Positions 37,144 through 46,875 of a stretch of DNA of 64,000 bases are shown here, one piece after another. The notes beneath the pieces were generated by a model. The model worked only from the letters and a program-made list of their open reading frames with translations, did no database searches and was not told where the DNA came from. The stretch lies in the NCBI RefSeq assembly GCF_003610535.1, contig NZ_RAPN01000001.1, positions 1,537,320-1,601,319 on the forward strand. Direction: 5' to 3'. Positions within the stretch are counted from its first letter, which is position 1. Each line of letters opens with the position of its first letter. Position numbers and translations under genes: made by a program. The DNA is from Mangrovibacterium diazotrophicum (lineage in GTDB: Bacteria > Bacteroidota > Bacteroidia > Bacteroidales > Prolixibacteraceae).

Positions 37144-39348
37144 TTATTCAACAGGAGAAATTCCTTTTACAGTAGGTGATACTTGTTTAATTGTACCGTC
37201 GGCATTGAATTCCATTTTGTCAATGCAAACTTCGCGGTGGTATCCGGGACCATCACTTAAATGTTTGTTATTGATGCGGTGATAAACGATGTACCATTCA
37301 TCTTTACCGGGAACCTTTACGACGGAGTGGTGACCAGTACCGTAAATGCCATTGGCGGCATCCTGAATCAACACAATTGGTTTTTCTGCTACTTTAATTG
37401 GCCCCATTGGTGATTTGGAAGTACCGTAGGCCACATGATAGTTTGCGGAACCGGTATCGTCAACCGACCACATAAAGTAGTAAGTTCCTTCGCGGTAAAT
37501 GACGTATACTCCTTCACGGAAAGCATAGTCTTCGAGTGTACCTCCGTCGGGCGTTAAAACCTTGATTGTTTTTGGCTTTATCGAAATCATATCGTCATTC
37601 AGCTCAGCTGCTGCCAGGTAACCGTTGCCCCAGTAAATATAGGACTTTCCGGAAGCCGGATCGATAAAGGCGCAAGGGTCAATTTGCTGTCCCCAACCAA
37701 CAGGAGATTCGGTAATCATAGGCTCTTTTTCAGCCACGAACGGACCAGTTGGATTGTCGGCTACTGCCACGCCAATTTGCTTCCCGCCGCCCGCAACATA
37801 GTTCCCACTGAAATAATAGTAGTACTTATAGTCGTCACCCACTTTCTTTTCAACAATGGTTGGCGCCCAGGAGCTGCCATCAGCCCATGGCACGTCGCCA
37901 GCTTTCATATCCAGGATTTTACCTTCATCTTTCCAGTTCACCAGGTCATCAGATGAAAACACCTTGAAGTAGTAACCTGACCATCCTGTAAAACCATCAG
38001 AAGTTGGATAGATGTAATATTTGCCTGTCTTTTGTGAGTACAACACTTGCGGGTCGGCATAAAAGCCAACCAATGCGGGGTTATGATCTTCTGCAGCTGT
38101 AAGCAAGTAGGTCACCGGATCCTGTCCGACAATGGTGAAGGTATATTCAACCGGACCTTTGGAGAAATCCTGCGGACCTTCCGGTGCAACAGTGATGCCT
38201 TTCCAGGCTGTGATCATTGGGTCGAACGCGGTTAGATCGGTTCCAACTTTCACCGGAAGGTGAATGGTCTTTTTCTCGCCGTTGATTGCCACATTGTTCT
38301 TTTTCAATTGATCAGAAGTGGCTGCGATAAACAAATCGTCCGCTTTGCCATAAGTTGTCATCAACCGGTTGTATTCTTCCGTAGTAATCGGCAATACCGT
38401 GCCGTGCCGCGGGTGAAAGTTCATCGAGATTTCTTCGTCAATTACAGAAAAGTGTTGCAGATCCGCACTCTTTGTAAACTGGTAGCGACCGCTGGTGTAC
38501 ATGTCGTACATCAGAATGTACTCGTTCGTATTATTCAGTTTGAAAATACCACTACCCTCAACAGGCACCGTTTGGCTATCTACACGTTTGTCGCTTACCA
38601 GCTGGTAACCTTCCGTCAGCTTATCGGAAATAGCCAGTTTAATTCCGGGGTCTCCATCTTCTGCCTTGTGAAACAGGTAGAATTTACCTTCATAAGGAAT
38701 GATATCGCCATCGATACACGCTTTGGTATTGCTTTCAACTGGTGGGAAATACAGCTGTTTGGGTGCTTCCTCCAAGCCTGTAAAATCCTTGTTGGCATAA
38801 GCGTAATAAATGATATCCGGGTGATTGCCTTTGTCTTTCATCGAAAAGTAAACCATGTACTTGCCAGTAACTTCATCGTAAATGGTTTGTGGGGCCCAAA
38901 CACGGTCCACATCAGCAAACTGATCGGGGTAAGTATTCGGAATGTTAATCACCGACGTTTCCCAGTTTATCAGGTCTGTCGATTTCATCAGGATCATGGC
39001 AAAATTGTTCCAGCCCTGTTCCGGCACGTACAAATCGGTAGCCACCATGTAAAAGGTTTTATCATCGGCACCGCGCAGAATATGCGGGTCGCGTACACCA
39101 CCCGAGGTGCTGATTTTCTTTGAATCCAATACTGGTTGATTGTCATTTAATGCCCGGTAGTTGTAGCCATCGGTACTAACCGCATAGCGGATCGCTTCCT
39201 CACCCGGACCATTTCCGGTGAAATAAACAAATAAGTAAGCATCAGTTTGAAGGGGCTGTGTCTTGCACGAAACAAACGAAATAAGTCCCGCGAAAACCAG
39301 GAAACATTTTGTAATTGCAGTTATTAATCCGGTCTTTGATTTGTCCAT
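37144..39348 (-). CDS. Double GH43 protein (two beta-propellers in one chain)
   Basis: A 734-aa exported protein, probably a lipoprotein (SFVSC, Cys about 28). It carries two complete five-bladed GH43-type propellers joined by an Ig-like linker (about 340-425, SKGPVEYTFTIVGQDPVTYL). The N-terminal unit has Asp about 87 (VRDPHIL), Asp about 213 (CIDGDII) and Glu about 264 (PVEGSGIF). The C-terminal unit has Asp about 432 (YADPQVLY), Asp about 557 (QIDPCAFID) and Glu about 612 (FREGVYVI). Both triads look intact, so it may carry two activities, for example arabinofuranosidase or galactosidase types. It is first in its operon, about 30 nt from the predicted transcription start, and under the repeat operator at 39419-39450. 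Confidence 0.88.
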   Translation of the reverse strand: MDKSKTGLITAITKCFLVFAGLISFVSCKTQPLQTDAYLFVYFTGNGPGEEAIRYAVSTDGYNYRALNDNQPVLDSKKISTSGGVRDPHILRGADDKTFYMVATDLYVPEQGWNNFAMILMKSTDLINWETSVINIPNTYPDQFADVDRVWAPQTIYDEVTGKYMVYFSMKDKGNHPDIIYYAYANKDFTGLEEAPKQLYFPPVESNTKACIDGDIIPYEGKFYLFHKAEDGDPGIKLAISDKLTEGYQLVSDKRVDSQTVPVEGSGIFKLNNTNEYILMYDMYTSGRYQFTKSADLQHFSVIDEEISMNFHPRHGTVLPITTEEYNRLMTTYGKADDLFIAATSDQLKKNNVAINGEKKTIHLPVKVGTDLTAFDPMITAWKGITVAPEGPQDFSKGPVEYTFTIVGQDPVTYLLTAAEDHNPALVGFYADPQVLYSQKTGKYYIYPTSDGFTGWSGYYFKVFSSDDLVNWKDEGKILDMKAGDVPWADGSSWAPTIVEKKVGDDYKYYYYFSGNYVAGGGKQIGVAVADNPTGPFVAEKEPMITESPVGWGQQIDPCAFIDPASGKSYIYWGNGYLAAAELNDDMISIKPKTIKVLTPDGGTLEDYAFREGVYVIYREGTYYFMWSVDDTGSANYHVAYGTSKSPMGPIKVAEKPIVLIQDAANGIYGTGHHSVVKVPGKDEWYIVYHRINNKHLSDGPGYHREVCIDKMEFNADGTIKQVSPTVKGISPVE

Positions 39349-39384
39349 TTGTATTTATTCTTTATTTAAACTTCATGATTGTCT

Positions 39385-39450
39385 CAAAGTTATTCAACAG
39401 ATGTAATCAGCAAGGTCACTGATTTGTCAAAATAGGTAACAAATTCAACA
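39385..39450 (-). promoter_or_regulatory. Promoter and predicted HTCS operator of the GH43-GH2 operon
   Basis: A minus-strand -7 box TAACTTTG (39385-39392) precedes the GH43 start by about 37 nt. Exactly 26 nt upstream of it begins a degenerate direct repeat: CTGATTTGTCA (39419-39429) and CAAATTCAACA (39440-39450), 21 nt apart (8 and 9 of 11 matches to the core CAAATTCGTCA). The same orientation and 26-nt spacing are found at 47254-47320 and 62076-62142. Confidence 0.5.
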
Positions 39451-39542
39451 CTAAAACGGAAATGTCCGCTTTTAAAGGTCGATGGTTCTAATCCCAGTTG
39501 TATTTCGTTGCTATTCTACCGAATCCTTCATTCAACAATTTC

Positions 39543-41396
39543 TTATTTCGACAAAGGCGAGATGCGATACAATCCGGCACCATGATAGTTAATCGTAGGA
39601 GCAAATCCTGAACCGGAATAGGTACCCAAGTCCTTTTTCGCCCACAGGTCGCGAATTTTACATTCGCCTGTAAACCCGAGCTCCTCCATGTTAATCGGAA
39701 TAGCAACCGCATCAACCTCTCCGGGAGCCGGGTCTTCTGTTGAGATCATAAACTCGACTGTGGCTCCTCCGTGCTGGCTGGTACCTCCCTGATCCAAGCC
39801 GGCAAAAGCTTTAAATCGCACCGTGTTCTCCGGAATCTTGTATTTGATAATCGATTGCGAATGCGTTCCAATTCCTTTTTCGTAAGTGGTTTCCTTGACC
39901 TGTAGTGGATTACCTGATAGACTTTTATTCAAAGCCACCTCTCCCCATCCAGCCGAAGCGAACTCCCAGTTCAGACTGGTCAGGCTGATCGAATCACCGT
40001 TATCCTGGTAGATTGTTGGGTTGATCCAATCGGCGTGGTCGCAGGCATGACCGTCACCGCCATCATTCACAATCAGGTATAACTGAGTACTTCCTTTAGG
40101 AAGATCAATATCGATCTTTTCTCCATATCCGTCGGTCAGCCTCGAAACGGTGCCGCTGCGATACAACAAATCTTTTGTTGTAATAAAACCATCGCCGGCA
40201 CTATTGAATACGGCTACTAACTTATCACCGGTATCCGGATCGTCTGCCGTCCAGCCAATCAGGTCATTCTCGTTAAACCATTGCTTGTTGTTCACAGAGT
40301 GGGCATGTACATCCAGAACTTCGCGGTTGGTTAATAGTGAATTTGTGAATTCATCGTTATCCGGCATGTTACCACCAAACATCAATGGCGACTTGAACAT
40401 CGTCCAAAGTGTCATCAACGTATATTGCTCGTCTGCAGTGAACTTTGTGTAACGGTCGGTGGCTCGTTCGCCACGAATGAATTTCCCCATGGGAAGCATA
40501 TCTGCATCAGGCCAGGCACCGGGTTGGATGTAGGGTGCCCATTCGGCACATTTTTCAAATGAATAGTTCAGCTGCGCCCAGTTATCCCAAAAATCGTCGA
40601 TGGTGCGCCACATGTTTGCATGCGCTGTAGCATGTTCATGCTCTTCAACGGGAGTTGCACCAGGTGACATGCTGAACACAATCGGACGTCCAGTTTGATC
40701 GATGGCTTTGCGAATCATCTCAATTTCATTTGCGTGGTAAGGGCGCGAAAGATCATCAACCTTGACGAAATCCAATCCCCACGAAGCATATAAATCGAAA
40801 ATAGAGTTGTAATATTCCTGTGCTCCTTCTTTACCGGCAACAACGGTGTAATTATCCTGCAGCCAGGTACATTCCGTGTCGATCGAATAAATATCAGCTG
40901 CAGTTTTATCTGTTCCTTTGATTGGCATTTTATTAAAAACGGCTTCTTTCGGTACACCCCGCATAATGTGAATCCCAAACTTTAGTCCAAGGCTATGGAT
41001 ATAGTCAGCCAGCGGCTTAAATCCTGCTCCATTCGCTGCCGAAGGGAACCGTGTTGGCGACGGCATATAACGTCCGTATTCATCCAGAATAAAGGTTGAA
41101 TTGTCGTAGGCGTTGTAATGCCCTGTCGTCTGGTTATCAACATACCAACGGATATCCACAACAACATATTCCCAGCCGTAATCCTTCAGGTTGGCAGCCA
41201 TGTAATCTGCATTCGCTTTTACCTCATCTTCAACTACCGAAGGGCCAAAGCAATCCCAGCTGTTCCACCCCATTGGCGGCGTTATCGCCCATTGATGAAA
41301 GGAATCTGTTTTATCTCCTGGCGTTTTCGTATTCGAACAAGAGAACAGAGAAAGTATAATTATTAAAAACGTGCTTAAAAAAATAACTCTTTTCAT
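39543..41396 (-). CDS. GH27 alpha-galactosidase / beta-L-arabinopyranosidase with NPCBM domain
   Basis: About 617 aa from the ATG at 41396, which opens a lipoprotein signal (FLIIILSLFSC). An upstream ATG at 41429 adds eleven polar residues. The GH27 barrel starts with TPPMGWNSWDCFG. In numbering from 41429 the nucleophile Asp is about 225 (DFVKVDDLSRP), the acid/base Asp is probably 278-279 (MWRTIDDFW), and the binding motif GAWPDADMLPMG follows. An NPCBM-like domain (about 470-570, GEVALNKSLS, KGIGTHSQSIIKYKIP) interrupts the beta-sandwich, which ends DLWAKKDLGTYSGSG and YHGAGLYRISPLSK. Retaining enzymes of this type remove alpha-D-galactose or beta-L-arabinopyranose. It is the last gene of the operon starting at 46863. 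Confidence 0.92.
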   Translation of the reverse strand: MKRVIFLSTFLIIILSLFSCSNTKTPGDKTDSFHQWAITPPMGWNSWDCFGPSVVEDEVKANADYMAANLKDYGWEYVVVDIRWYVDNQTTGHYNAYDNSTFILDEYGRYMPSPTRFPSAANGAGFKPLADYIHSLGLKFGIHIMRGVPKEAVFNKMPIKGTDKTAADIYSIDTECTWLQDNYTVVAGKEGAQEYYNSIFDLYASWGLDFVKVDDLSRPYHANEIEMIRKAIDQTGRPIVFSMSPGATPVEEHEHATAHANMWRTIDDFWDNWAQLNYSFEKCAEWAPYIQPGAWPDADMLPMGKFIRGERATDRYTKFTADEQYTLMTLWTMFKSPLMFGGNMPDNDEFTNSLLTNREVLDVHAHSVNNKQWFNENDLIGWTADDPDTGDKLVAVFNSAGDGFITTKDLLYRSGTVSRLTDGYGEKIDIDLPKGSTQLYLIVNDGGDGHACDHADWINPTIYQDNGDSISLTSLNWEFASAGWGEVALNKSLSGNPLQVKETTYEKGIGTHSQSIIKYKIPENTVRFKAFAGLDQGGTSQHGGATVEFMISTEDPAPGEVDAVAIPINMEELGFTGECKIRDLWAKKDLGTYSGSGFAPTINYHGAGLYRISPLSK

Positions 41397-41594
41397 TTTT
41401 ATTTTATTTGTTTTCTGAATCCAAATCACGAAGAATCCAATTCAAAGCCAGATCTTTCCGACTTGTTCTAATGGATCTGATTTGATCTGCAAATCGGCCT
41501 AATTTTGCTTTCACTTGTTGTATAAAATATCTCATTGTTTTCATCGCAGTCAGAATAAAGTAACCTAGCTAAGTTGATACAGGTCTCGTGCCTG

Positions 41595-44381
41595 TTAATG
41601 CTTTATCACAATCTTCTTTGTGATTGTTCCTTCACTTGTCGTTAATCTGAGCAAGTAAACTCCGGTAGCAATATTCGACACATTCAAGTCGGTATTTCCA
41701 CTCGACTGAATATCGATATTCATCACCACTGCACCACTCATGCTTAACAGTTGCAAGGTGGAGAAGTCACGTTTACTAAATTCCATGTAGTTGATGTGTA
41801 GGATATCATTCGCAGGGTTAGGCCATACTGAAAGGTCGCTCTCTTCCATCACCATATCGTACACATCGGTTGTGAGGTCGTTGTATAATTCTGTTACTTG
41901 CGTACCGGACAACTGATAATTGTATATTCTAAAATCGTCAATTGCTCCGCCGAATAATTTTTTGGTCGACGAATTGACTCCAATGTAATTCATGAAAGGG
42001 TTAAAATCGGATGGCCTGATTGTCATCGTTGCTGACTCCGCAACCAACGCACCATTAACATACATGGAGGCTCCGTTGTCTCCAAGAGTTACAACCAAGT
42101 GGGCCCATTCAGCAACTGGCAAAGTCGGAGCTGTCAAGGTTTGCTCTGTGCCATTATACTTGATTCCCAATTGCATTTGACCACCTGTTGCTTCCGACAG
42201 ATACATGTATTCGTCGTTGACTGAACTAAATTCGAAAATATGTCGATCAACTGTATAACCATTTCTCTTCACCCAAGCTACAACCGAAATTTGAGGATGG
42301 TTGGCAACATCTTCGGGAAGCTGAACAAAATCGCTTGAACCATTAAGTGATAACGCTCCCGTACCTTGTCGGCCGGTAATAAAGGTCCCTCCTTTGGCGA
42401 CGGCATGGTTAAGGTTTAGCGAATTATCCTTGGTATCACCCTCAAATTTGAGGTATTCAACCAAATCATTCTCGCCAGTAGAAGCAGCTGACGCTTCATC
42501 AGAATAACCGGAACGGTTGAGAGCCTTATCTACAGCTCTGATTTTATAGAAGTACGAAACACCAGCTAACGTTGTATTATCAACACAGGATGTCGCATCA
42601 ACATTCCTGGCTATCGTTTTGTAGTCGCCACCTGATGAACTGGCACGTAAAATATCGTAACCAGCGACATCTGTATCCGTACTGGCTGTCCACTCCAGTT
42701 TTACAGAACTTGCATTTCCTGTTGCAGTCAAATTCGTCGGAACGGCTGGAGCAGCAAACTCAACGGTCGCATCAACCGGTAAAAAGCGCCAGAGTATATT
42801 ATCATTAATGTTTTTTTCCCGCTGGACAATATTATTATCCGAAGATCCCTCCAGACACAGGGCACTATGGCGGCTTCGAATATAAAACCAACCATCACCG
42901 GCATACTCCAAATACCACTGTTGATTTGCGCCTTTCGTATAATCCCAGGTCGCAATGTTGTCGCCATCATTCAGCGACCAGTTATAAACATCGGGCGACT
43001 TACCACTGTGTACTGCTGTCATCGTGTAATAACTGAAATCGCCCCCAATCCGGGAATCGACAGGTGCCACATTCCACTGCTGGTAGGTGGCGTTTGCGTA
43101 TGTACCTTGCTGCAAGTTCGCACCTGCAGTTGTTGAGCCATCTGCTACCTCGGCAACCTTTCCGCTGGCTTTATTCACCAGAATATATTTGCCGTTAATG
43201 GCTGGTTGTACATCCTCGCCCCTGGTGATATTGACAACACGTTCCGCATTGGTCTGTCCATTCTGATAGCCGGTTCCTCCCGGCATCACTACTGTAAATT
43301 GACGCTGCGGGCCATTTCCATCGTAGTAAACTTTTTCGTCCTCCGAGACAAAACGGTAAGTTGTGGTTACCGCTTGTCTTTCTGAACTTCCAACAAAGGC
43401 TTGTACTTTTCCGTCGGGGGCGCGATAAACTGATGCTGCTGTCCAGTTCGGACGATGTTCAGCATAGCCCAATCGGGCACCGCCAGATCTGCTGGCTTTG
43501 CAAAACTCGCCCCGTGCATATTCGGCCCAGCCCCACCAAATGCCGGTTTGCATGCCGTATTCAACACCAACCATCGCTTCCATCACATTGTGCAACTCAT
43601 CGGCTGTCGCGTGATCGCCGTTGGCTCTAACTGCCTGAAAAAATGCAGCGTAATGATCGAAATCACCTGCGAGCTGGTGGGTATTTCCCTCGTCCAACCC
43701 CGCAGGATCCAGGTAATTGTACCATTCCAAAGCAACGTCATCATTCAGCGTGTTCCCTCCGGAAATGCGGATATTGTTGAAATTCGAATTCTTCTTCAAC
43801 TCCAAAATGATATCATAAAAGTCGTCGATTGTTCCTTGACCGGTAGCCGAATAATCCGGCTCATTGAAGGGTGAAACTGTAACTACCGTTCGCCCTGCAG
43901 CTACGTGCATCACCCGGGTTACATCAAGGAGCTCAGCCCAGTTCTTTGCCTGGTCCGGATTTGACGGAGCCAGCGTTGGATCGATGGACGGATGATCTGA
44001 ATTCAACACCACTTGAGTCGATGGATTGAGCCAGGTGTTGATGATATTAATCCGTAAATTGGTATTTGTGAGTGCAGTGCCTGTAAGCGCCCCATCCACG
44101 ACCGGATCTGTTGGCATAAATGACGAACGCACCACATCAACGATGTCTTTTCCCATGAATCTGCTTCCGCGAATAATGTTGTTTTGATCGAGCCAGGCCA
44201 GGTCCAATCCCCAGATAATGGGCTTTTCGACCCCCGGGGCCGATAAACTATAGGTGACTGTGCGGTCAGGAATCGGTTGAGTAACCAAATTGTCAGCGGT
44301 ACTGGCAGTTTGAGCATTGGCCAAGAATTGGCTGAATCCAATAATCAGCAAGGTAATTCCCAAAGTAAAGATGTATTTCAT
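41595..44381 (-). CDS. T9SS-secreted modular clan GH-A enzyme (GH30-like) with ricin, Fn3 and LamG modules
   Basis: A 928-aa secreted protein with signal peptide ending LANAQ. The N-terminal about 370 residues look like a clan GH-A barrel with Asn-Glu-Pro acid/base Glu about 174 (TVSPFNEPDY). A candidate nucleophile is Glu about 268 (HNVMEAMVGVEYG), with a beta-sandwich after it. Then come a ricin-type beta-trefoil (about 385-545, two QQW motifs), fibronectin III (about 550-640), LamG (about 645-820, GALSLNGSSDFVQL) and a C-terminal T9SS sorting domain (about 845-928, SVWPNPANDILHINY ... ITKKIVIKH). It is the one enzyme here clearly built for release outside the cell, so an endo-acting role is likely. 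I could not place the catalytic domain in a GH family with certainty. Confidence 0.8.
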   Translation of the reverse strand: MKYIFTLGITLLIIGFSQFLANAQTASTADNLVTQPIPDRTVTYSLSAPGVEKPIIWGLDLAWLDQNNIIRGSRFMGKDIVDVVRSSFMPTDPVVDGALTGTALTNTNLRINIINTWLNPSTQVVLNSDHPSIDPTLAPSNPDQAKNWAELLDVTRVMHVAAGRTVVTVSPFNEPDYSATGQGTIDDFYDIILELKKNSNFNNIRISGGNTLNDDVALEWYNYLDPAGLDEGNTHQLAGDFDHYAAFFQAVRANGDHATADELHNVMEAMVGVEYGMQTGIWWGWAEYARGEFCKASRSGGARLGYAEHRPNWTAASVYRAPDGKVQAFVGSSERQAVTTTYRFVSEDEKVYYDGNGPQRQFTVVMPGGTGYQNGQTNAERVVNITRGEDVQPAINGKYILVNKASGKVAEVADGSTTAGANLQQGTYANATYQQWNVAPVDSRIGGDFSYYTMTAVHSGKSPDVYNWSLNDGDNIATWDYTKGANQQWYLEYAGDGWFYIRSRHSALCLEGSSDNNIVQREKNINDNILWRFLPVDATVEFAAPAVPTNLTATGNASSVKLEWTASTDTDVAGYDILRASSSGGDYKTIARNVDATSCVDNTTLAGVSYFYKIRAVDKALNRSGYSDEASAASTGENDLVEYLKFEGDTKDNSLNLNHAVAKGGTFITGRQGTGALSLNGSSDFVQLPEDVANHPQISVVAWVKRNGYTVDRHIFEFSSVNDEYMYLSEATGGQMQLGIKYNGTEQTLTAPTLPVAEWAHLVVTLGDNGASMYVNGALVAESATMTIRPSDFNPFMNYIGVNSSTKKLFGGAIDDFRIYNYQLSGTQVTELYNDLTTDVYDMVMEESDLSVWPNPANDILHINYMEFSKRDFSTLQLLSMSGAVVMNIDIQSSGNTDLNVSNIATGVYLLRLTTSEGTITKKIVIKH

Positions 44382-44430
44382 AGTTATGTAGGTTATCGTT
44401 TTATGCTATAAGGCGAATTTGAATGTGAAA

Positions 44431-46863
44431 TCAATTTGAGCGAATTTGAATTTCGGCCCCCTCCAATCCGGGCGAACTTACATTGAGAACGAGTTCCCCC
44501 GGATTTTTAGGACTTCTAACTACTACTTGCGCACGGCCATTCCAAACCGTACATTGATCACTAACATATTGCTCTGTACTCTTCAGGTTGGCATTACCGA
44601 CTCCGGCAATAACACCTTCTCCACGAATCGAAAATTCAAGTTTATTTTCAGCATTGGGTACAAGGTTGCCTTCTGCGTCCGTCACCTCAACTGTGACGTA
44701 CGACAAATCCTGTCCGTTTGCTTTTAGTAATTGACGATCAGCTGATAATTTTAGCTGCGATGGTTCTCCCGCGGTTTTCAAAACGGTTGTTTCAACTTCA
44801 TTCTTTCCACCATCGATACCGACTGCTTTTAAGGTACCTGGAGCATATGGCACACTAAAAGTTGCCTTGTATTTCTGTTCCAATCCGGTCTGTTTTTCAC
44901 CGATTAACTTGTCGTTTAAATACAAGCGGACAATTGGATATTTTGAATACACTTCAACATCAATATTTTCATTTTCAAAGCCCGGCCAGTTCCAGCTTTC
45001 CCAAGTTGGCCAAACGGCCCACATGGTTGTTTTTATCGCTCCTTTGGCCGGATTGGGCTCACGAACTGCCAGGTAAAGTTTTTCCGTGTCGTTCCACAAA
45101 AGATTGCGATAATGCGAAATCGGCTTGCGCCATCCATTCAGATCAATATCACCGCAATACGCACCATGCCATGGGAAAAAGTTGCGTTCCCAGTGTTGCC
45201 CTTCCGGCTCCCACGGATAGTAGTAACGACCAATGCTGGATTCTCCCAGGTAGTCCATTGCCGTCCACACAAAGTCGCCAATAATGTAATCGTTATTGTG
45301 AACCATCTGCCAGTTGTAAAAAGCATCTTTCGGATACGACTCGGTTTGCAAAATTACCCGATTAGGAACCCGTTTGTGATCGGACTCAGATTCGTGCATC
45401 ATGTAGTTATAGCCGCAAATGTCGTGTTCGGCCATCAGTGGATCGAAAATTTCCCAGCCCTGATTCCAGCTGCACATGGCCGAAGTGACTGGCCTCGTGG
45501 GATCGAGCTCGCGAATATGACTATTCAGCATGTGGGCAGTCTTAACCGCTTCAGGCGACGTGCGTTCCATAATTTCGTTTCCACTGCTCCACATCACGAT
45601 CGACGGATGATTGCGATCCCTCAAAACCATAGCTTCCAGATCGCTTTGCCAATTTTCATCAAAAATAGTGGAGTAGTCATGCGGTGTTGGATCTTTGGCC
45701 TGTCTCCAGCCATCAAATGCTTCGTCAATTACCAGGAGCCCCAGTCGGTCGCAAGCATCCAAAAATGCTTCCGACGGCGGGTTGTGCGAGGTTCTTACCG
45801 CGTTGAAACCAGCGTCCTTTAACAATTCAACTTTCCGCTCTTCAGCCCGGTCGTAAGCCGCAGCTCCCAAAACACCGTTGTCGTGATGAACACAACCTCC
45901 GTTCAACTTGATGGTTTTACCATTGAGTTCAAATCCTTTTTCGGCCGAATAGTTGATGGTGCGAATGCCAAATTTGTTTGCTACTTTATCAATCTCATTC
46001 CCGTCTTTTTGAATGATTGAATTTGCCGTATAAAGTTCAGGACTGTCCGGCGTCCACAGCATCGGATTATGAACAAGAATACTTTGTGTTACCTCTTCCT
46101 GACTATTCGAGGCCATCTCAATGCTCAATTCGCCACTTCCAACCCTATCCGAATTTTTATCCATCAGTTCTGTCACCAACCGGATGGTTTGTTGTTTTCC
46201 CGTTTCATTTTTAACGATCGTCTTTATTTCGACGGTAGCACTATCCGTTGTAATCGCCGGAGCAGTGATCGCTACGCCCCAATGTGCAATGTGTACCGGA
46301 GTGTTCACTGTCAGCCAAACGTGACGGTAAATACCGGATCCGCTGTACCAACGGCAGTTTTTTTGCAATGAATTATCCACCCGAACCGCCAGTATATTTT
46401 CTTTTCCGAAACGGATAAAAGAAGTCAGATCGTAATCGAATGAAGTATACCCATAAGGATGCACTCCAAGCGATTTGCCGTTGATGAACACTTCCGAGTT
46501 CATGTAAACTCCTTCGAAATAGATTCCGATTTTTTCTCCATTCCACTCTTTGGGAATCGTAAAACTTTTCCGGTACCAGCCAATCCCTGCAGGGAAATAC
46601 CCTCCATCATTACCCGTTGGGTTATCCGGTGCAATCTTATCCTCAATGCTCCAATCGTGGGGTAAATCCAGTTGTCTCCAACCCGAATCATCGAAATTCG
46701 AATTCTCGGCATTCGGCTGTTCGCCCAAAGCAAACCGCCAGTCGAAATCAAAGCTTTGCTTCCTTTCGATATTTCCGGATGCCTGGTTGCTATGCGGAGT
46801 ACAAGCCCCCAAAAGGAAGACAAAAGACAACGTACAAATCAGAAGGTCTATTGATTTTTTCAT
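44431..46863 (-). CDS. GH2 family beta-galactosidase, lipoprotein (DUF4982 type)
   Basis: An 810-aa GH2 enzyme with a lipobox at LLGAC (Cys about 21). Domains as in the GH2 at 34626: jelly-roll (LPHDWSIEDK, GWYRKSFTIP), Ig-like, TIM barrel with acid/base Glu about 430 (WSSGNEIMER) and nucleophile Glu about 508 (ILQTESYPK), then DUF4982-type and Ig-like C-terminal domains (ENIDVEVYSKYPIVRLYLND). It is the first certain gene of the operon GH2 - T9SS enzyme - GH27, and 49 nt separate it from the next gene. The operator-promoter at 47254-47320 lies about 390 nt upstream, an unusually long leader. It is a paralogue of the other GH2 in the same PUL and perhaps differs in linkage or aglycone. Confidence 0.92.
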   Translation of the reverse strand: MKKSIDLLICTLSFVFLLGACTPHSNQASGNIERKQSFDFDWRFALGEQPNAENSNFDDSGWRQLDLPHDWSIEDKIAPDNPTGNDGGYFPAGIGWYRKSFTIPKEWNGEKIGIYFEGVYMNSEVFINGKSLGVHPYGYTSFDYDLTSFIRFGKENILAVRVDNSLQKNCRWYSGSGIYRHVWLTVNTPVHIAHWGVAITAPAITTDSATVEIKTIVKNETGKQQTIRLVTELMDKNSDRVGSGELSIEMASNSQEEVTQSILVHNPMLWTPDSPELYTANSIIQKDGNEIDKVANKFGIRTINYSAEKGFELNGKTIKLNGGCVHHDNGVLGAAAYDRAEERKVELLKDAGFNAVRTSHNPPSEAFLDACDRLGLLVIDEAFDGWRQAKDPTPHDYSTIFDENWQSDLEAMVLRDRNHPSIVMWSSGNEIMERTSPEAVKTAHMLNSHIRELDPTRPVTSAMCSWNQGWEIFDPLMAEHDICGYNYMMHESESDHKRVPNRVILQTESYPKDAFYNWQMVHNNDYIIGDFVWTAMDYLGESSIGRYYYPWEPEGQHWERNFFPWHGAYCGDIDLNGWRKPISHYRNLLWNDTEKLYLAVREPNPAKGAIKTTMWAVWPTWESWNWPGFENENIDVEVYSKYPIVRLYLNDKLIGEKQTGLEQKYKATFSVPYAPGTLKAVGIDGGKNEVETTVLKTAGEPSQLKLSADRQLLKANGQDLSYVTVEVTDAEGNLVPNAENKLEFSIRGEGVIAGVGNANLKSTEQYVSDQCTVWNGRAQVVVRSPKNPGELVLNVSSPGLEGAEIQIRSN

Positions 46864-46875
46864 AGATAAAGTTCT

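Noticed and set aside
38260-39123. A 287-codon open frame on the plus strand inside the double GH43 gene
   Set aside because: Antisense to a GH43 with both catalytic sets intact; the translation is rich in Val/Phe/His/Ile as expected of an antisense frame, with no family features.
44411-44450. Direct repeat GCGAATTTGAA (27-nt period) at the GH2 stop
   Set aside because: It partly overlaps coding sequence, lacks a promoter box nearby and does not match the operator core well.
45112-45822. A 236-codon plus-strand frame inside the GH2 gene
   Set aside because: Antisense shadow of a well-conserved GH2 barrel with no recognisable domain or start context.
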